Assembly: GCA_019633425.1 (NCBI GenBank)
Contig: WSUB01000062.1
Span: forward strand, 132,907 to 196,906
DNA: 64,000 bases
Reading direction: 5' to 3'
Source of the DNA: Tulasnella sp. 424
Taxonomy: Eukaryota > Basidiomycota > Agaricomycetes > Cantharellales > Tulasnellaceae
Shown: positions 38,967 to 51,226 of the stretch, in pieces
Layout of the letters: each line of letters starts with the position of its first letter
Position numbering within the stretch: the stretch's first letter is position 1
Notes under the pieces: model-generated
What the model was told of the DNA's origin: nothing
The model's input: only the letters and a program-made list of their open reading frames with translations
Databases searched by the model: none
Made by a program: the position numbers and the translations under genes

Positions 38967-40351
38967 TGGAGCGGCGCATGGGCGGAACGTAAAGAGTAGT
39001 ACGTCAGCTTGAGAGTGGGGAAGACTAAGATGTGCTTATGATAGCGGCATGTAAGCCGGTCTTGAAAGGAGATGATATATAACGATAGACCGCGTCTGAA
39101 GACCTTCCCTCCGACTGCTGTTGCGCCTAGGGACGAGGAATGGAAAGATTCTTGACCGAACCGACACAAAACATTCCCGTGAATGTCCGACAATTGCCGC
39201 CGCTGACATAATCCAGCCCCTTTTATGCCTCCATCGTTTTCATCCCAATGGCAGGCTTGTCCCAACTCTCGACATTCTACCAATGATATCATGTTATACA
39301 CTTCCTGAAAGCTTCCAATCGTGCTTTCCATCCGTCAGCGGACCCTTGACTTTGGAGACCCCAGTGCGGTCAATCTGGTTCAAGTCCGCAACTTGTCCAT
39401 CAAGGGTTTTCATTTGGAGCTCACAGGCGCCTGATCATGAGACTCGGATACTGCAAGTTTAGCGGGTTTTCCTGGCCTGTTCAAACGTACGTCCGGCAAT
39501 GCTCCCCGAAACGGGCTCCTAGTTGCTGCACCATGAGCAGGCTGCTACCTCTCGTGTTCACCTCTCGATCCCTCAGAGCCCCTGAAAGTGCATGCACGGG
39601 TGAAGCAAATATTGTAAGGCGTTACTTTCTTCGAGATGTATCACCTGTAATGAAAGCAAAGAAAATCGAAGAAGAACATCCCTGGGGGATTCTCTTTGGG
39701 CAAATGGGCGAGGCTAATGTATAACCCGCAACCACATTCCAATCCTTCCCAACCCTTTTTGTTGACTGTTCTCCATCCCTGGTCGGTCAGCTGAGTATTT
39801 AATATTGAATCTCACGCTTGTGTATTATTACAGTGGACTAGTAAAACTAAGTTCCGTAGGACGGAGTCGATTTTCCGTGGTGCGCTGAATATGTATTTTG
39901 AATTTTCCTCTGAAATGCATGAAGGCGGGGCTGAGATTCTCAACCACCAAACCTCCCACAAAATTTAAGAAACTCCCAGTGTAATTGCTTTATATCAAGA
40001 TATGGGTTCAAAGGGTGCAAAAGAAGTGGGCAATAAGAAAGGTATAGACTCAGCTTGGCGCTTTCCGACGCGAGAATTTCATTCAGAATCAAACTAGGAG
40101 CAGCACGTCCCACGTACATACGTACAACGTTATACAAAAAAGCAGCGATTGTCATGTAGGGAAAGTTATACAAATGGAATATCCCATGGGATGAACCGAA
40201 CACAAAGTCCCATTGATACTGACAATGATACAGCGCAAAGGATCAAAAGCGACGTCAATATTCAATAGCTACGAGTCAATACACGGAGGGATCGAAACTC
40301 ACCTCTCTACATTCGATACCCGAGATTTCGTGAAGATGATCGTTGTCCTGT
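38967..40351. repeat. Cassette spacer with repeat family; 3' flank of K6
   Basis: Includes the repeat core gtccgacaattgccgccgct (39185), the block ccttgactttggagacccca (39345), the gactcggatactgcaagttt block (39440) and a 3' flank block at 40.07-40.14 kb shared with K4 and K8. Its 39.09-39.65 kb part is very close to 57.25-57.82 kb. No gene recognised. Confidence 0.55.
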
Positions 40352-43300
40352 CTACGCCTCATCTCCAGCCTGAGCATCCATGGGTCCCTCGCTCAGGAAG
40401 TCGTCGGCTTCACTCAAGCACCTCTCCTCCTCCAATAGCTCGGCTAGGGAAGAAAGGGCAGCTTCAACGCCTTCCTGATATCCTGTCTTGGTGTAGATCT
40501 CTCGAGCTTCGATGAACGCGGCTTTGGCCTTCGGATACTCTTTCCGCAACCGAGAGATCGCTCCCAATCCCCAAATTGCATCAGCGACATCCTTCTCGGC
40601 ACCCAGACGTTCGTAGATCTCCTTGGCTTTGGTGTACGACGCTTCTGCTTTGGAGCACTCGTTCCGCGCACCATAGACCGCTCCCAAGCCGCAAAGTGCA
40701 TCAGCAACTTTCTGTTCGGCCCCAAGACGACTGTAGATCTCCATGGCTTCGATGTACGACGCTTCCGCTATGGCGTACTCGTTCTTCGCACAATAGACGG
40801 CTCCTAAGCCCCACATTGCATCAGCTACATCCTTCTCTGCACCCAAACATACGTAGATCTCCTTGGCTTCGATGTACGACGCTTCCGCTTTGGAGTACTC
40901 GTTCCGTGCACAATAGAGCGCTCCCAATCCCCAAATTGCATCAGCGACTCTCTGTTTGGCCCCCAGACGGGCGTAGATCTCCTTGGCTTCGGTGTACGAC
41001 GCTTCTGCTTTGGAGTCCTCGTTCTGGAGCCGATAGACCTCTCCTAGTCCCCAAATTGCATCGGCGACTTGCTGTTCGGCCCCCAGACAGGTGTAGATCT
41101 CCTTGGCTTCGATGTACGACGCTTCTGCTTTGGAGTGATCGTTCTTGAACCGATAGACCTCTCCTAGTCCCCATATTGCATCAGCAACCTGCTGTTTGGT
41201 CCCCAGACGGGCGTAGATCTCCCCGGCTTCGGTATACGACGCTTCTGCCTTAGAGTACTCGTTCCGTGCACAATACAATTCTCCCAATCCCCACATTGCT
41301 TGAGCGACTTTCCTTTCGGCCCCAACGCGAGTGTAGATCTCCTTAGCTTCGATGTACGACGCTTTCGCCTTGGAGTGCTCGTTCCGCGCACGATAGACCG
41401 CTCCCAATCCCCTAATTGCATCGGCGACATCCTTCTCGGCACCCAGGCGTTCGTAGATCTCCTTGGCTTCGGTGTACAACGCTTCTGCTTTGGAGTGCTC
41501 GTCCTGGAGCCGATAGACCTCTCCCAATCCCCAAATTGCATCAGCGACATCCTTCTCTGCACCCAGACGTTTGTATATCTCCTTTCCCTCAGTATACGAC
41601 GCTTCCGCTTTGGAGTGCTCGTTCTGGAACCGATAGACCTCTCCCAATCCCCAAAGTGCATCGGCGACATCCTTCTCGGCACCCAAACGTTCGTAAATCT
41701 CCTTGGCTTCGATGTACGACGCTTCCGCTTTCGGGTACTCGTTCCGTGCACAATAGAGCGCTCCCAATCCCCAAATTGCATCAGCGACATTCTGTTCGGC
41801 CCCCAGACGGGCGTAGATCTCCTTGGCTTCGGTGTACGACGCTTCTGCTTTGGGGTCGTCATTCTGGAGCCGATAGACCTCTCCCAGTCCCCAAATTGCA
41901 TCAGCGACCTGCTGTTCGACTCCTAGACGAGTGTATATTTCCTTGGCTTCGATGTACGATGTTTCCGCTTTGGAGTACTCGTTCCGTGTACAATACAACT
42001 CTCCCAATCCCCACATTGCTTGAGCGACTTTCTGTTCGGGCCCCAGCCGGGCGTAGATCTCCTTGGCTTCGATGTACAACCCTTCTGCTTCCGAGTACTC
42101 GTTTCGGGACCGATAGACCTCAATCAATGCCCAAATTGCATCAGCGACTTTCTGTTCGGCCCCCAGACGTGCATAGATCTCCTTGGCTTCGATATAAGCC
42201 TCTTCCGCTCTAGAGTACTCGTTCAGCGCAAGGTAGACCGCTCCCAATCCCCAGACTATATCGGCCACATCCTTCTCGGCACCCAGACCTTCATGGATCT
42301 CCCTAGCTTCGACGTACAACGCTCGTGCTTTAGAGTATTTCTTCCGGGATCGATAGACCTCTCCCTGTCCCCAAATCGCATGGGCGGCTTTCTGTTTGGC
42401 CCCCAGACGAGCGTAGATACTCTTGGCTTGGATGTACGATGCTTCTGCTTTAGAGTGCCGCTTCTGCAACCGATACAGATCTCCCAGTCCCCGGATTGCA
42501 TCAGCGACATTCTCTTCGGCCCCCAGACGTGCGTAGATCTGCTTGGCTTCGGTGTATGCCGCTTCTGCTTCGGAGTACTCGTTCCGCGCACGACAGACCA
42601 CTCCAAATCCCCAAGCTGCATCAGCCACATCACTGTCGGTAACCAGACCTCCATCGATCTCCATGGCTTTGGTGTACAACGCTTCTGCTTCAGGATACTT
42701 CCTCCGCAGCCGATCGATCTCTCCCAGTCCCCAGATTGCATCAGCGACTTTCTGTTCAGCCCCTAGACGAGCGTAGATATCCTTGGCTTCGATGTACGAT
42801 GCTTCTGCTTTAGAGTACTGCTTCCGCGACCGATAGACATCTCCCAGTCCCCGGATTGCATCAGCGACTTTTCCTTCGGCCCCCAGACAGGCGTAGATCT
42901 GCTTGGCTTCGATGTACGACGCTTCTGCTTTGGAGTACTCGTACAACGCAAGATAGACCGCTCCCAATCCCCAAGCTGCATCAGCCACATCCTTCTCGGC
43001 ACCCAGACCTTCATAGATTTCCCTGGCTTCGATGTACAACGCTTCTGCTTTTGAGTGCTTCTTTCGTGACCGATGGACCTCTCCCAGTCCCCGAATCGCA
43101 TGAGCGACTTTCTGTTTGGCCCCCAGACGAGTGTAGATCTCCTTGGCTTCGATGTACGACTTTTCCGCTTCGGAGTACTCTTTCCGCGCACGATAGACCG
43201 CTCCCAATCTCCAAGCTCCATCGGCGACATCCATCTCGGCACCCAGACGTTCAAAGATCTCCTTGGCTTCGATGTACAACGCTTCTGCTTTTGAGTGCTG

Positions 43301-45823
43301 CGTCCGTAACCGATGGACCTCTCCCAGTCCCCAAATCGCATGAGCGACTTTCTGTTTGGCCCCCAGACGAGCGTAGAGCCCCTTGGCTTGGATGTACGAT
43401 GCTTCTGCTTTAGAGTACTGCTTCTGCAACCGATAGAGATCTCCCAGTCTCCGGATTGCATCAGCGACATTCGCTTCGGCCCCCAGACGTGCGTAGATCT
43501 GCTTGGCCTTGATGAATGCCGCTTCTGCTTCGGAGTACTCGTTCCGCGCACGATAGACCGCTCCCAATCCCCAAATTGCATCGGCGACATCCTTCTCGGC
43601 ACCCAGACTTTCGTAGATCTTCTTGGCTTCGGTGTACAACGCTTCTGCTTTCGAGTGCTTCTTCCATAACCGATAGACCTCTCCCAGTCCCCAAATTGCA
43701 TCAGCGACTTTTTGCTCGGCCCCCAGACGAGCGTAGATCTCCTTGGCTTCGGTGTACGACGCTTCTGCTTTGGAGTACTCGTTCTGCGCACGATAGACCG
43801 CTCCCAATCCATAAACTGCATCAGCCACTTTCTGTTCAGCCCCCTGACGTGCGTAGATCGCCTTGGCTTCGGTGTACGATGCTTCTGCTTCGGGGTACTC
43901 GTTCAGTGTCCCACAGATATTCCCCATTCTCTCCGCCACACGAGCTACGTTCAATTCTGCTCCCAGACGGGCGCTGATCTCCCTGACTTTGGTGTACGAA
44001 GCCTTCGCCTGAGAATATTGGTTTTGCAAGAAATAGACCTCTCCTAAGCCCCAAATTGCATCTGTGACCTTCTCTTTAGCCCCAAGACGTTCGTAGGCCT
44101 TCTTCGCTGCGGTGTACAAGGTTTTCGCTTCTGCGTACTCGCCCAGCTGGCAACATACGGTTCCCTGCCCAACCATCGCGCTCGCCACTGCCATCGCATC
44201 CCCAGTTGACTGTGCGACCTCTAATGCCCTTACGAAATAATCTTTTGCCTCCTTGTTCTGTTGGTTTTCATACTTGGTGTAGCCTAGAGAGCACAGGACC
44301 TCCACGGAATAGATTTCATTTTCGCTGGCGGGTTGTCGTCTGGTGGGAGTGATCCGATCCTGTGTGCGGCTGTCAGCACTGGAGTCGGCAATCTCCCAAT
44401 CTCCAGCATCCGTACCATGAAACGAATTCTGCCTTCGCAGTCCCTCGCCATTGGCCTCGAGGTAGCGTCCATTCTCCAACAACGGGTCATGATAACGCAA
44501 AGAACTCGCACTTGAGAAATATGCTCGTTGCTCATAACTGGGGGGAGATTGCCTCGTATCACATTGACGATGATAACGGATTCTCTCTGCAGATTATTGA
44601 ATGGAACATTTCCGGTCATAATCTACCAAAGCCGCCGAACGTCAGCCTTAGCATAGGGTGGGCTGTTCGTCCGACTTACTTCCCAACAAACCCAAGCGAA
44701 AGCCCACATGTCGCTAGCTAAACTGGACTCGTCGCCGCTCAGTACCTCAGGTGCAGCCCATCGAAGGGTGTATACAGGACCCGTGAGAGTGAGAAACGTC
44801 CCGCATTCCTCGCTTTGGGCGAAGGACGCCCCCTGCTCCTGAATTTGGCTCGAAGTGGGTTCACCTAGTGGGGCTGGACCCGCCACATTGTTCTCATTTT
44901 CTCCCCTTGAATAGGACTCAAGTTTGCGGGCCGATCCGAAGTCAGTTATCACAGCACGGCTCTGGGAATTAACTAGGATGTTCAGCTGGAACGAGGAAGG
45001 ATGTCGCTTCAGTTCTGGTCCTTCGCGAACGATGATCTGTAGCCTTACCGATTTCAAGTCCCCATGGCAGATAGGCGGATTTCTTGAGTGAAGATACTTT
45101 AGGCCGCATGCAACGTCATATATCTAATGTCTGGGCTGTCAGAAGCGCTGCTGTCGATGCGACGGCCATAACGTACGAGTGCGAGGCGTTCTGGAATCAC
45201 CCAATCTTGCGAATGAATAAACTCCCTGATGTTCCCGTCTTCCTCCCATTGCAACAGAATCCAAGCAATATCTTCTTCGACACATTCAACAAATCCAATT
45301 AACTTGACGATATTGCGGTGACGAAGCTCGCTTACCAAACTGAGCTCGTTCGCGAAAGCCTGAAGGTTGAAGAGTCAATGGTAAACCCAGATTCCGGATC
45401 AAGTCTAGATAGACTAACTGCAGCTTGGCCACGTCCGTTGACGTCGCCCCCGTTCAACCTGAACTTCTTAACCGCAACGTCGTGGGTGGCTGTCGACCTC
45501 TGATCACCCGGACCAACGGATTCGACGATGGACACCGTAGCTTTTGCAACGTCGGCACTTCCACCCCTTTTCTGGACACCTCCATCGGAGAATACGAGGT
45601 CTTTAGCGTCTATGCGCCAGTCTAATAACGCTTCGACAACTGCTCGCTATCGCAATATACCCAAGTAAGTACACTCAATGGTCGCCGCTACGTGGTTACT
45701 CCAACATACCAAGCACAACTTAACTCGCTTCGGAACTCTAGGAGTTTCCTTTTCCTCAAAGACCACGGGTGGTGATTTCCGCTTCCGCGATTCGGTTGAT
45801 TGCCCTGGCGTCGGGTCGGACAT
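40352..45823 (-). CDS. K6: giant kinase-TPR protein (about 1,706 aa)
   Basis: Exons: 45823-45710, 45646-45419, 45359-45177, 45123-45049, 44985-44680, 44622-44416, 44359-40352. Leader MSDPTPGQSTESRKRKSPP...PKRVKLCL with basic clusters. Kinase motifs KRGGSADVAKAT, VAVKKFRLNG, SELRHRNIVKL, CHGDLKS/LNILVN, DFGSARK, RWAAPEVL, DMWAFAWVCWE, TGNVPFNNL. The last exon is a single open frame of 1,335 codons made of about 32 TPR-like units with an exact 40-residue (120-bp) period, consensus GLGEVYRxRNEYSKAEASYxEAKEIYxRLGAExxVADAIW. This is three to four times the array in K4. It ends with the common cap unit (YPKAKAAFIEAREIYTKTGYQEGVE) and an acidic tail. No lesion seen despite the repetition. The array would form a long superhelix for protein binding. 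Confidence 0.9.
40440..44290 (-). repeat. 120-bp tandem repeat array encoding the K6 TPRs
   Basis: Period is exactly 120 bp for about 31 consecutive units, visible as aligned ctcccaatccccaaattgca blocks every 120 bases. Higher-order structure is present: units around 42.2-42.9 kb and 43.2-43.9 kb repeat as groups (RARNEYSEAE, then RLQKxxSKAEASYIQAK, then an EVHR/EVYR SRKK unit), and units near 41.0 kb and 41.9 kb share the AMWGLGELYC...RNEYSKAE order. Confidence 0.9.
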
Positions 45824-46445
45824 AACAGACTAGCCAAGGGATAAATATGCTTTAATGATGAGGGTTGCGTCTGTGGTTGAGATTGTGACGAGACGGAGAG
45901 GACTTGGAAAACGGGAGGAAGATGTGCAAGCGATATAAGAAGCCAAAGAGATAAAATGGCTCGAGGGAATTGAGGCAGGCATGTGCCTACTGAACACGTT
46001 TCTCTTCTTAAGGAGAGTTGTGATTCACGTTCCGCTGCCAAGCCACGGGAGCGAACAGCCTTGGTGCGGTTCGGTACGTTGCCGTACCGCTCGCAAATAA
46101 ATTTCTCTTCCTTAATAGGTTCGCAGAGGACTGCACGCTATAACTGTTAAAGCTTCTTGATCGGTCTTGGCTACTCAGAGATAGGGAACAAGGTGCGGCA
46201 AGGGCGCAAGGTCGTCATCTCCTCCGACGCATTTCAACAAATGGGAACACTCGAACAGTGGAGACACCTCGTCTGAGCGAACTACCTTTCCAAATCATGT
46301 GCGAAGCGTGCATTCAACCGCAGGGCGACATCATCTTCCGACCCATTGAACGTTCCAACTCGTAACTTTCGACCTCAACGTACGCTGTCTCTTTCCAGAA
46401 AGCCCGCTTAAATCCCTCACCCATCCCACCCTCCTCACTTCCAAT
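45824..46445 (-). promoter_or_regulatory. Shared upstream block of K6
   Basis: Contains the cassette-wide block around 46150-46210 and a segment near 46330-46380 (cattgaacgttccaact type) also found downstream of GMC3 and GMC5. No gene recognised. Confidence 0.45.
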
Positions 46446-48950
46446 TCAATACTGCTCTTTAATCAAGTCAGCCGCCTTTTCCGCAATCCTAATGGTGGGT
46501 CCCACAGTATGCCCGTTGACAATCTCCGGCTGGACACTTGCGTCCACGATTCTCAGTCCTTGGACTCCATACACTCGTAATCGAGTATCCACGACACCAT
46601 CGTCTTCCAAAGGTGCCATACGCGCGATGCAGCTTGGGTGGTACCTAGGTGCGGCAAATGATAACGAGGGCGAGTGAGGGATTTTCCGTTAGTGAGCGGT
46701 TAAAGTGAGGCTGTGCATTTTGTGCAAGGGAGATGAAAAATGGGGTGGAGGTGACGTACAAGGTCTCTGCGCGACTTCTGATGATCTCTTCGATTTCCGC
46801 GTGCGATTTCGTTCCTAGTGCGTGGTCTAGAAGCGGGTGTTGGATGTTTTGGTCCAATGTCGACTTGAGTGGTTCGGTGTTGGCGAGTTCGTGCGAGAGT
46901 CGGACGCCGCGGATGAGGATCTCGACGTCGTGCTTCGTAGAAAGATAGCTTATTTCGAAAAGAGAAAAGGTTTGAGCGATGGAAAAGAGGGGGGAGAGGG
47001 TAATGGAAGACGCACCAAGGGTCGATCAGAGGTTTGTCCCAAGGGTCTGCAGACTTGAGAGTCACTGTTCCTTTGCTCGTTGGTCTCAGCAACATCGCGC
47101 TGATCCTCATTGCCTCAGGAACGTCGAATTTCTTGTGACCGTGGTCAGCTTGTCACGAGACTTTTGATCGAGATCAAAACGCAACTCACCCTCCAAGCTA
47201 GAGGCAAGACCATCATCTCCACATCCGGCGCACCCTTCCCACTTGTCGAATCCTCCACCGCCTCAGAGTCACCATCCCCGCCACCGCCAAGCTTCCTCCC
47301 AAGCTCCCCATCCTCAACCCGCACAAACGCCATGCACTCTTGCCTATGCGTCGTCAACAGCCCCGTCCCACTGAGCATGTACTGCGCGACGGCCCGCGTC
47401 ATCGACAACTTCTGCCATGCGTTCTGGGGCTTCAGGATCCGGCCGGTGTGGTAGCCAGGTCGAGGCGGGAAGGAAGAGTTGAAGACGATCTGGTCCGCCA
47501 AGTTTCGGCCTACGCCTGGAAGGGTTCGGATTATGGGTATGGAATGTTTTGAGAGTTCGGGGTCGGGTCCGATTCAGGAGAGGAGGATTTGACTGCTCCA
47601 GCGCTGTTCGAGGAGTTTCAGAATCGAATTTAGTGCGAGTGGGCGGTTTTACGGTAAGGGTGGAAAGACTTACGAGAGAATCACTTCCTTCCGAGCGCCG
47701 ACGAAATAGACGGGCCCATCTCGCTGTTCTGCAAACTCGACTCCAATGGCGCGTTTCGAGTTGTTGAAGCGGATCTTGGTAACGTGAGCACCGTAGACGA
47801 CTTTGAGATTCGGTCGAGCGAGGACTTCACGAGTCAGGTATGCGACTCTGGAGAAATGCGGTGTCAAAGATCATGGACGTTGGCTTGGCAGCAGAGTAGA
47901 GCACGAATCACTCGGTTGAAACTCGTCACCCCCGCGGGTCCCTGTACGTTGCTGTGCGTGTAACTCCAATGGTACCTAGTCACGTCCTCTAGTTAGACTC
48001 TGTTGAGCGAATATGGGATGGGAGTGCTTGTACCTTTCGAGGTGTTTACATCAGCAGCGTGCGGGATCCCGAGGGCTTCACAACTCGAAATGAAATTCTT
48101 TCCGATGTCGGTGAAGAATCCAAAGTAGCCGGTCTGTAATAGGTGAAAATCATTCGAGAGCCGTCGCGGAGAAAGCATAAGAGGGGGGCCTACCTTCACG
48201 AAACCAGTTTTGCCCCTCTCGTCGGTCGGGCAAGGGACCTCGGAGTGCGGAACGAACGTCTCGAATTTTTGCAGGTACCTTTAAGAATCGAATCAGCCTC
48301 CCCCTGGCGGGCTCCTCGGTGATGAACCCACTTCTTGAACCCTTTAAACGCCCCACCCGCCTGCCCCATCCGCGCCCTTCTGGGGTTCCGCCCACTCATC
48401 TTAGTCCTCCGGAGCACCTAAATGAAACATCATAGCATTCCCCTCTAGAGCAGCCTCCGAGTATCTTGGTCCTCGTCCAAGCTATTTCGCGATCGTAGCA
48501 TCCCTTCTGAGGGACGGTCCAATAGGACCAATCGTGTTGGGTTCTTTGCCATTTGGAAGATGCTGCTGGAACCAGGGCGTCTGTAACCTCTCGTCCACTG
48601 AAGGTACGGGAATCAATTGCATATCCGGGGTATTCGGGAAAAACCTGGGCTAGCGTACCTTCCCCCGCCTCGATCACCAGCGCCTTGAAGGCACTCCTTT
48701 CCGTTAATCGGTTTGCCAACACCATCGCTGCCGTTCCACTTCCAATAATCACAAAGTCGAGTTCATTGTCATTCTGAGTGGCCGACTTGCTGTTGAAATC
48801 CGAGTCGACGGACCGACCGATCCCGCGGGCGGAGTAAAAAGTCTTGTCCTTGGAGGACGACTCGGATGTGTTTGACAATGCGTAAGCTGCAGCCCCGACG
48901 GCGACTACGACTGCTCCTACTTCCAGAGCAGTTTTGAAGTTGGTGGACAT
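46446..48950 (-). pseudogene. GMC4: nearly intact GMC oxidoreductase with frameshift and nonsense
   Basis: Good start (MSTNFK at 48950), hydrophobic anchor, FAD motif [103 protein letters not shown], and last exon [20 protein letters not shown] ... [19 protein letters not shown]. Broken by one extra G after LGGCS (about 48442) and a TAA where other copies read EDYDEW (about 48413). The leucine-rich SAGA region near 47600 is also altered (gap after GPD). Least decayed of the cassette copies. Confidence 0.8.
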
Positions 48951-50199
48951 TATTTGGAGGGGCGCATGGGGTGGAACGTAAGGAGTAGTGCGTTAGTTTG
49001 AGAGTGGGGAAGACTTGGATGTGTTCATGATGGTGGCATTTGAGCCGGTCTTGAAGGAAAATGATAGATAACTAGAGGACGCATATGTAGATCTTTCAAT
49101 GGCGACTCAGGCTGCTCTGACTGCGGTTGCGGCCTACACAGGGGAGAGGAAGGGGAAGATTCTTGACCGAACCGACACAAAACATTCAATCTCCGATAAT
49201 TGCCGCCGCTGACATAATGTAACCCCTTATACGCGCCGCGTCATCTTTTCTTCCCCAAGGACAGTCTTGTCCCAACTCTCAATATTAATGGCGTTATGGA
49301 CTTCTTGAAAGCCCATCATGACGCCCATCTGTTAGCGAGACGTCCGCTTGCGGTCGGAGATCCTCTTGCAGTCAATTCAGCCCGGCCCATAGCTTCCGTC
49401 CGTTTCGTTCATAAAGATTCAGTAAACCTGAACTGAGGCACAGCCCTCTGAGACTCGGATGCTGCAGGTTCAAAGACTTATCCTGGGCATTTCAAACGGA
49501 CGTACGGCGGTGTCCCCAAATGTAAAACGGGCTGCAGTCAACTTGCCTCCCAATCCATCGCTCATCTCCACCTCCCCATCCCTCGCGACCGTTGGAAGAG
49601 AAAGCGAATGAACGTCAGATGCTGATTTATTGGGGATGCACTAGCAATTAATAATAATAAACAACGAGATATTGTCTCTGCACGATGCGCCAGGGCCGCC
49701 CCTCTCCACAGCCGCGAAAAAAGAAAAAGAAAAAGAAAAGTCATAGTCGTCTTCCCCTTACAATACGCTCTTGAATGTATTCACGAGGATGGCCGATCTC
49801 GTTTACGAAGGGGAAAGGGGGGGTGGAGGGCTCCGACGAGGGCTCGTTGCTGTTCCGCCTGGTGTTCCCGACTGTCGCTACGGCCGCTCTAACTGTTGCA
49901 GCTGTTTCCGAATGCTATGAAGTGACCCGTGGATGTAAACTAGAGGAATTTTGAGAGAGTGCAGAGAGAGGAAGTCCGGTCTACTTGCACAAAGCGCGAT
50001 CCGAGAAGAGTACACATGGTGCAATACCAGATGAACCACAGATCCTGTTAGTCGGTCGTGGAGTGCTGCAGAGCCACAAATTGGATCTACGCTCTATACC
50101 CTCTAAGAAATCAGGTTAAGTGGTTCAAGTTCCGTGTAAGGCAGCTGTCACGCTGTTATAGAATGGGTGACGAGGGCTTGAAGCTGTCGGTGTTTGCGA
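48951..50199. repeat. Cassette spacer with repeat family
   Basis: Repeat core ctccgataattgccgccgct at 49193, gactcggatgctgcaggttc at 49452 and the cctccccatccctcgcgacc-type block at 49570. 49.65-50.2 kb shows nothing recognisable. Confidence 0.5.
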
Positions 50200-50950
50200 T
50201 TTCACGTCAAGTCTGTCGCCATCGCTTTCTGGACTGAGGTAGGTATGCTGAGATCCGCGGAGGGAATTTGCGATAGGAAAGGTTGCAGGGGAGGAGCGTA
50301 AAGTGCTCTCCGACTGTCATCGAGTATTTGTGGAGTTCGGGATCGGGGCCAGGGGAAGTGGGAAGATCAGAATGCGGACTATCGGGTTTGACGCGGAGTT
50401 CAAAACGCGTGGAGGTTCTGGGGTTCGATGTCAGAAAGAGTGCGATACAGATGCTGGTTGAAAGCCGATCAAGAGCGTTACGCGGCCAGTCAAGGAATGG
50501 GGAGACTCTTTAAACATTCGGAGCCAAGCTTGCAAGCTTAAGGCCGAACGTTCCCGTGCGTCTCCGATGATCGCCGCCACTTTCCTTCTTCTCGACATTA
50601 GCAACCTTGTCCCCATTCTCGACATTCTACCAATGGTGTTGTACAAATACTCCAGCAAGATTCTCGTAATTTCTTTCCGTCACCGAGACCCAATTGACTC
50701 TGGAAACTCCAGCGCGGTTAACCTTGCTCGCAAAGATTTTTACGCACCGAAGCCCGTAAACTCGAAGCGAGACACAGGCGCATGAGAATCGAATACTGAA
50801 AATCCGAAGACCGATCGCGGCCGGTTCAAACGTTCGTCCGGCAATGTCCCGAAAACGGGCTAGATGGACTAGCTTGCCTCCAATTCAACCTCTCGCGTTC
50901 ACCTCTTAATCCCTCACAGCCCCTGAGAGTGCCCGAATTGGAGAAAATAT
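50200..50950. repeat. Second dispersed repeat copy (partner 13.6-14.25 kb)
   Basis: Same order of blocks as 13600-14250, including the CTCTCCGACTGTCATCG block near 50310, the gtctccgatgatcgccgcca core near 50560 and the cacctcttaatccctcacag block near 50900. It makes this spacer longer than those of the other cassettes. Confidence 0.6.
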
Positions 50951-51226
50951 TTTATGGTGTGCTTTCCCTCTAGATCTAACACCTTTTACAGAAAAAAAGA
51001 AGGGAAAAGTAAAGAGAAGAAAAAAACCAACAAAGGGATTATCTCTAGGCAAGCAGTCCCAGAGGATCATTAACTTAACACATAAAGTCCGATTGATACT
51101 GACAACAATACAGCGCAAAAAAATCAGAAGCGACCTCAATATTTAATAGCTGCAAAGCGGTAAATGGAACGATCGAAACTCACATTTCTGCGTTCGAGAT
51201 CCTAACTTTTCATCGTTGTCCCGCCT

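Noticed and set aside
40352..44500. Many long plus-strand and alternate-frame open frames across the TPR exons
   Set aside because: They mirror the 120-bp repeat in other frames and give Arg/Pro/Leu-rich text without domains; they are shadows of the TPR coding frame. The same holds in K3, K4, K5, K7 and K8.
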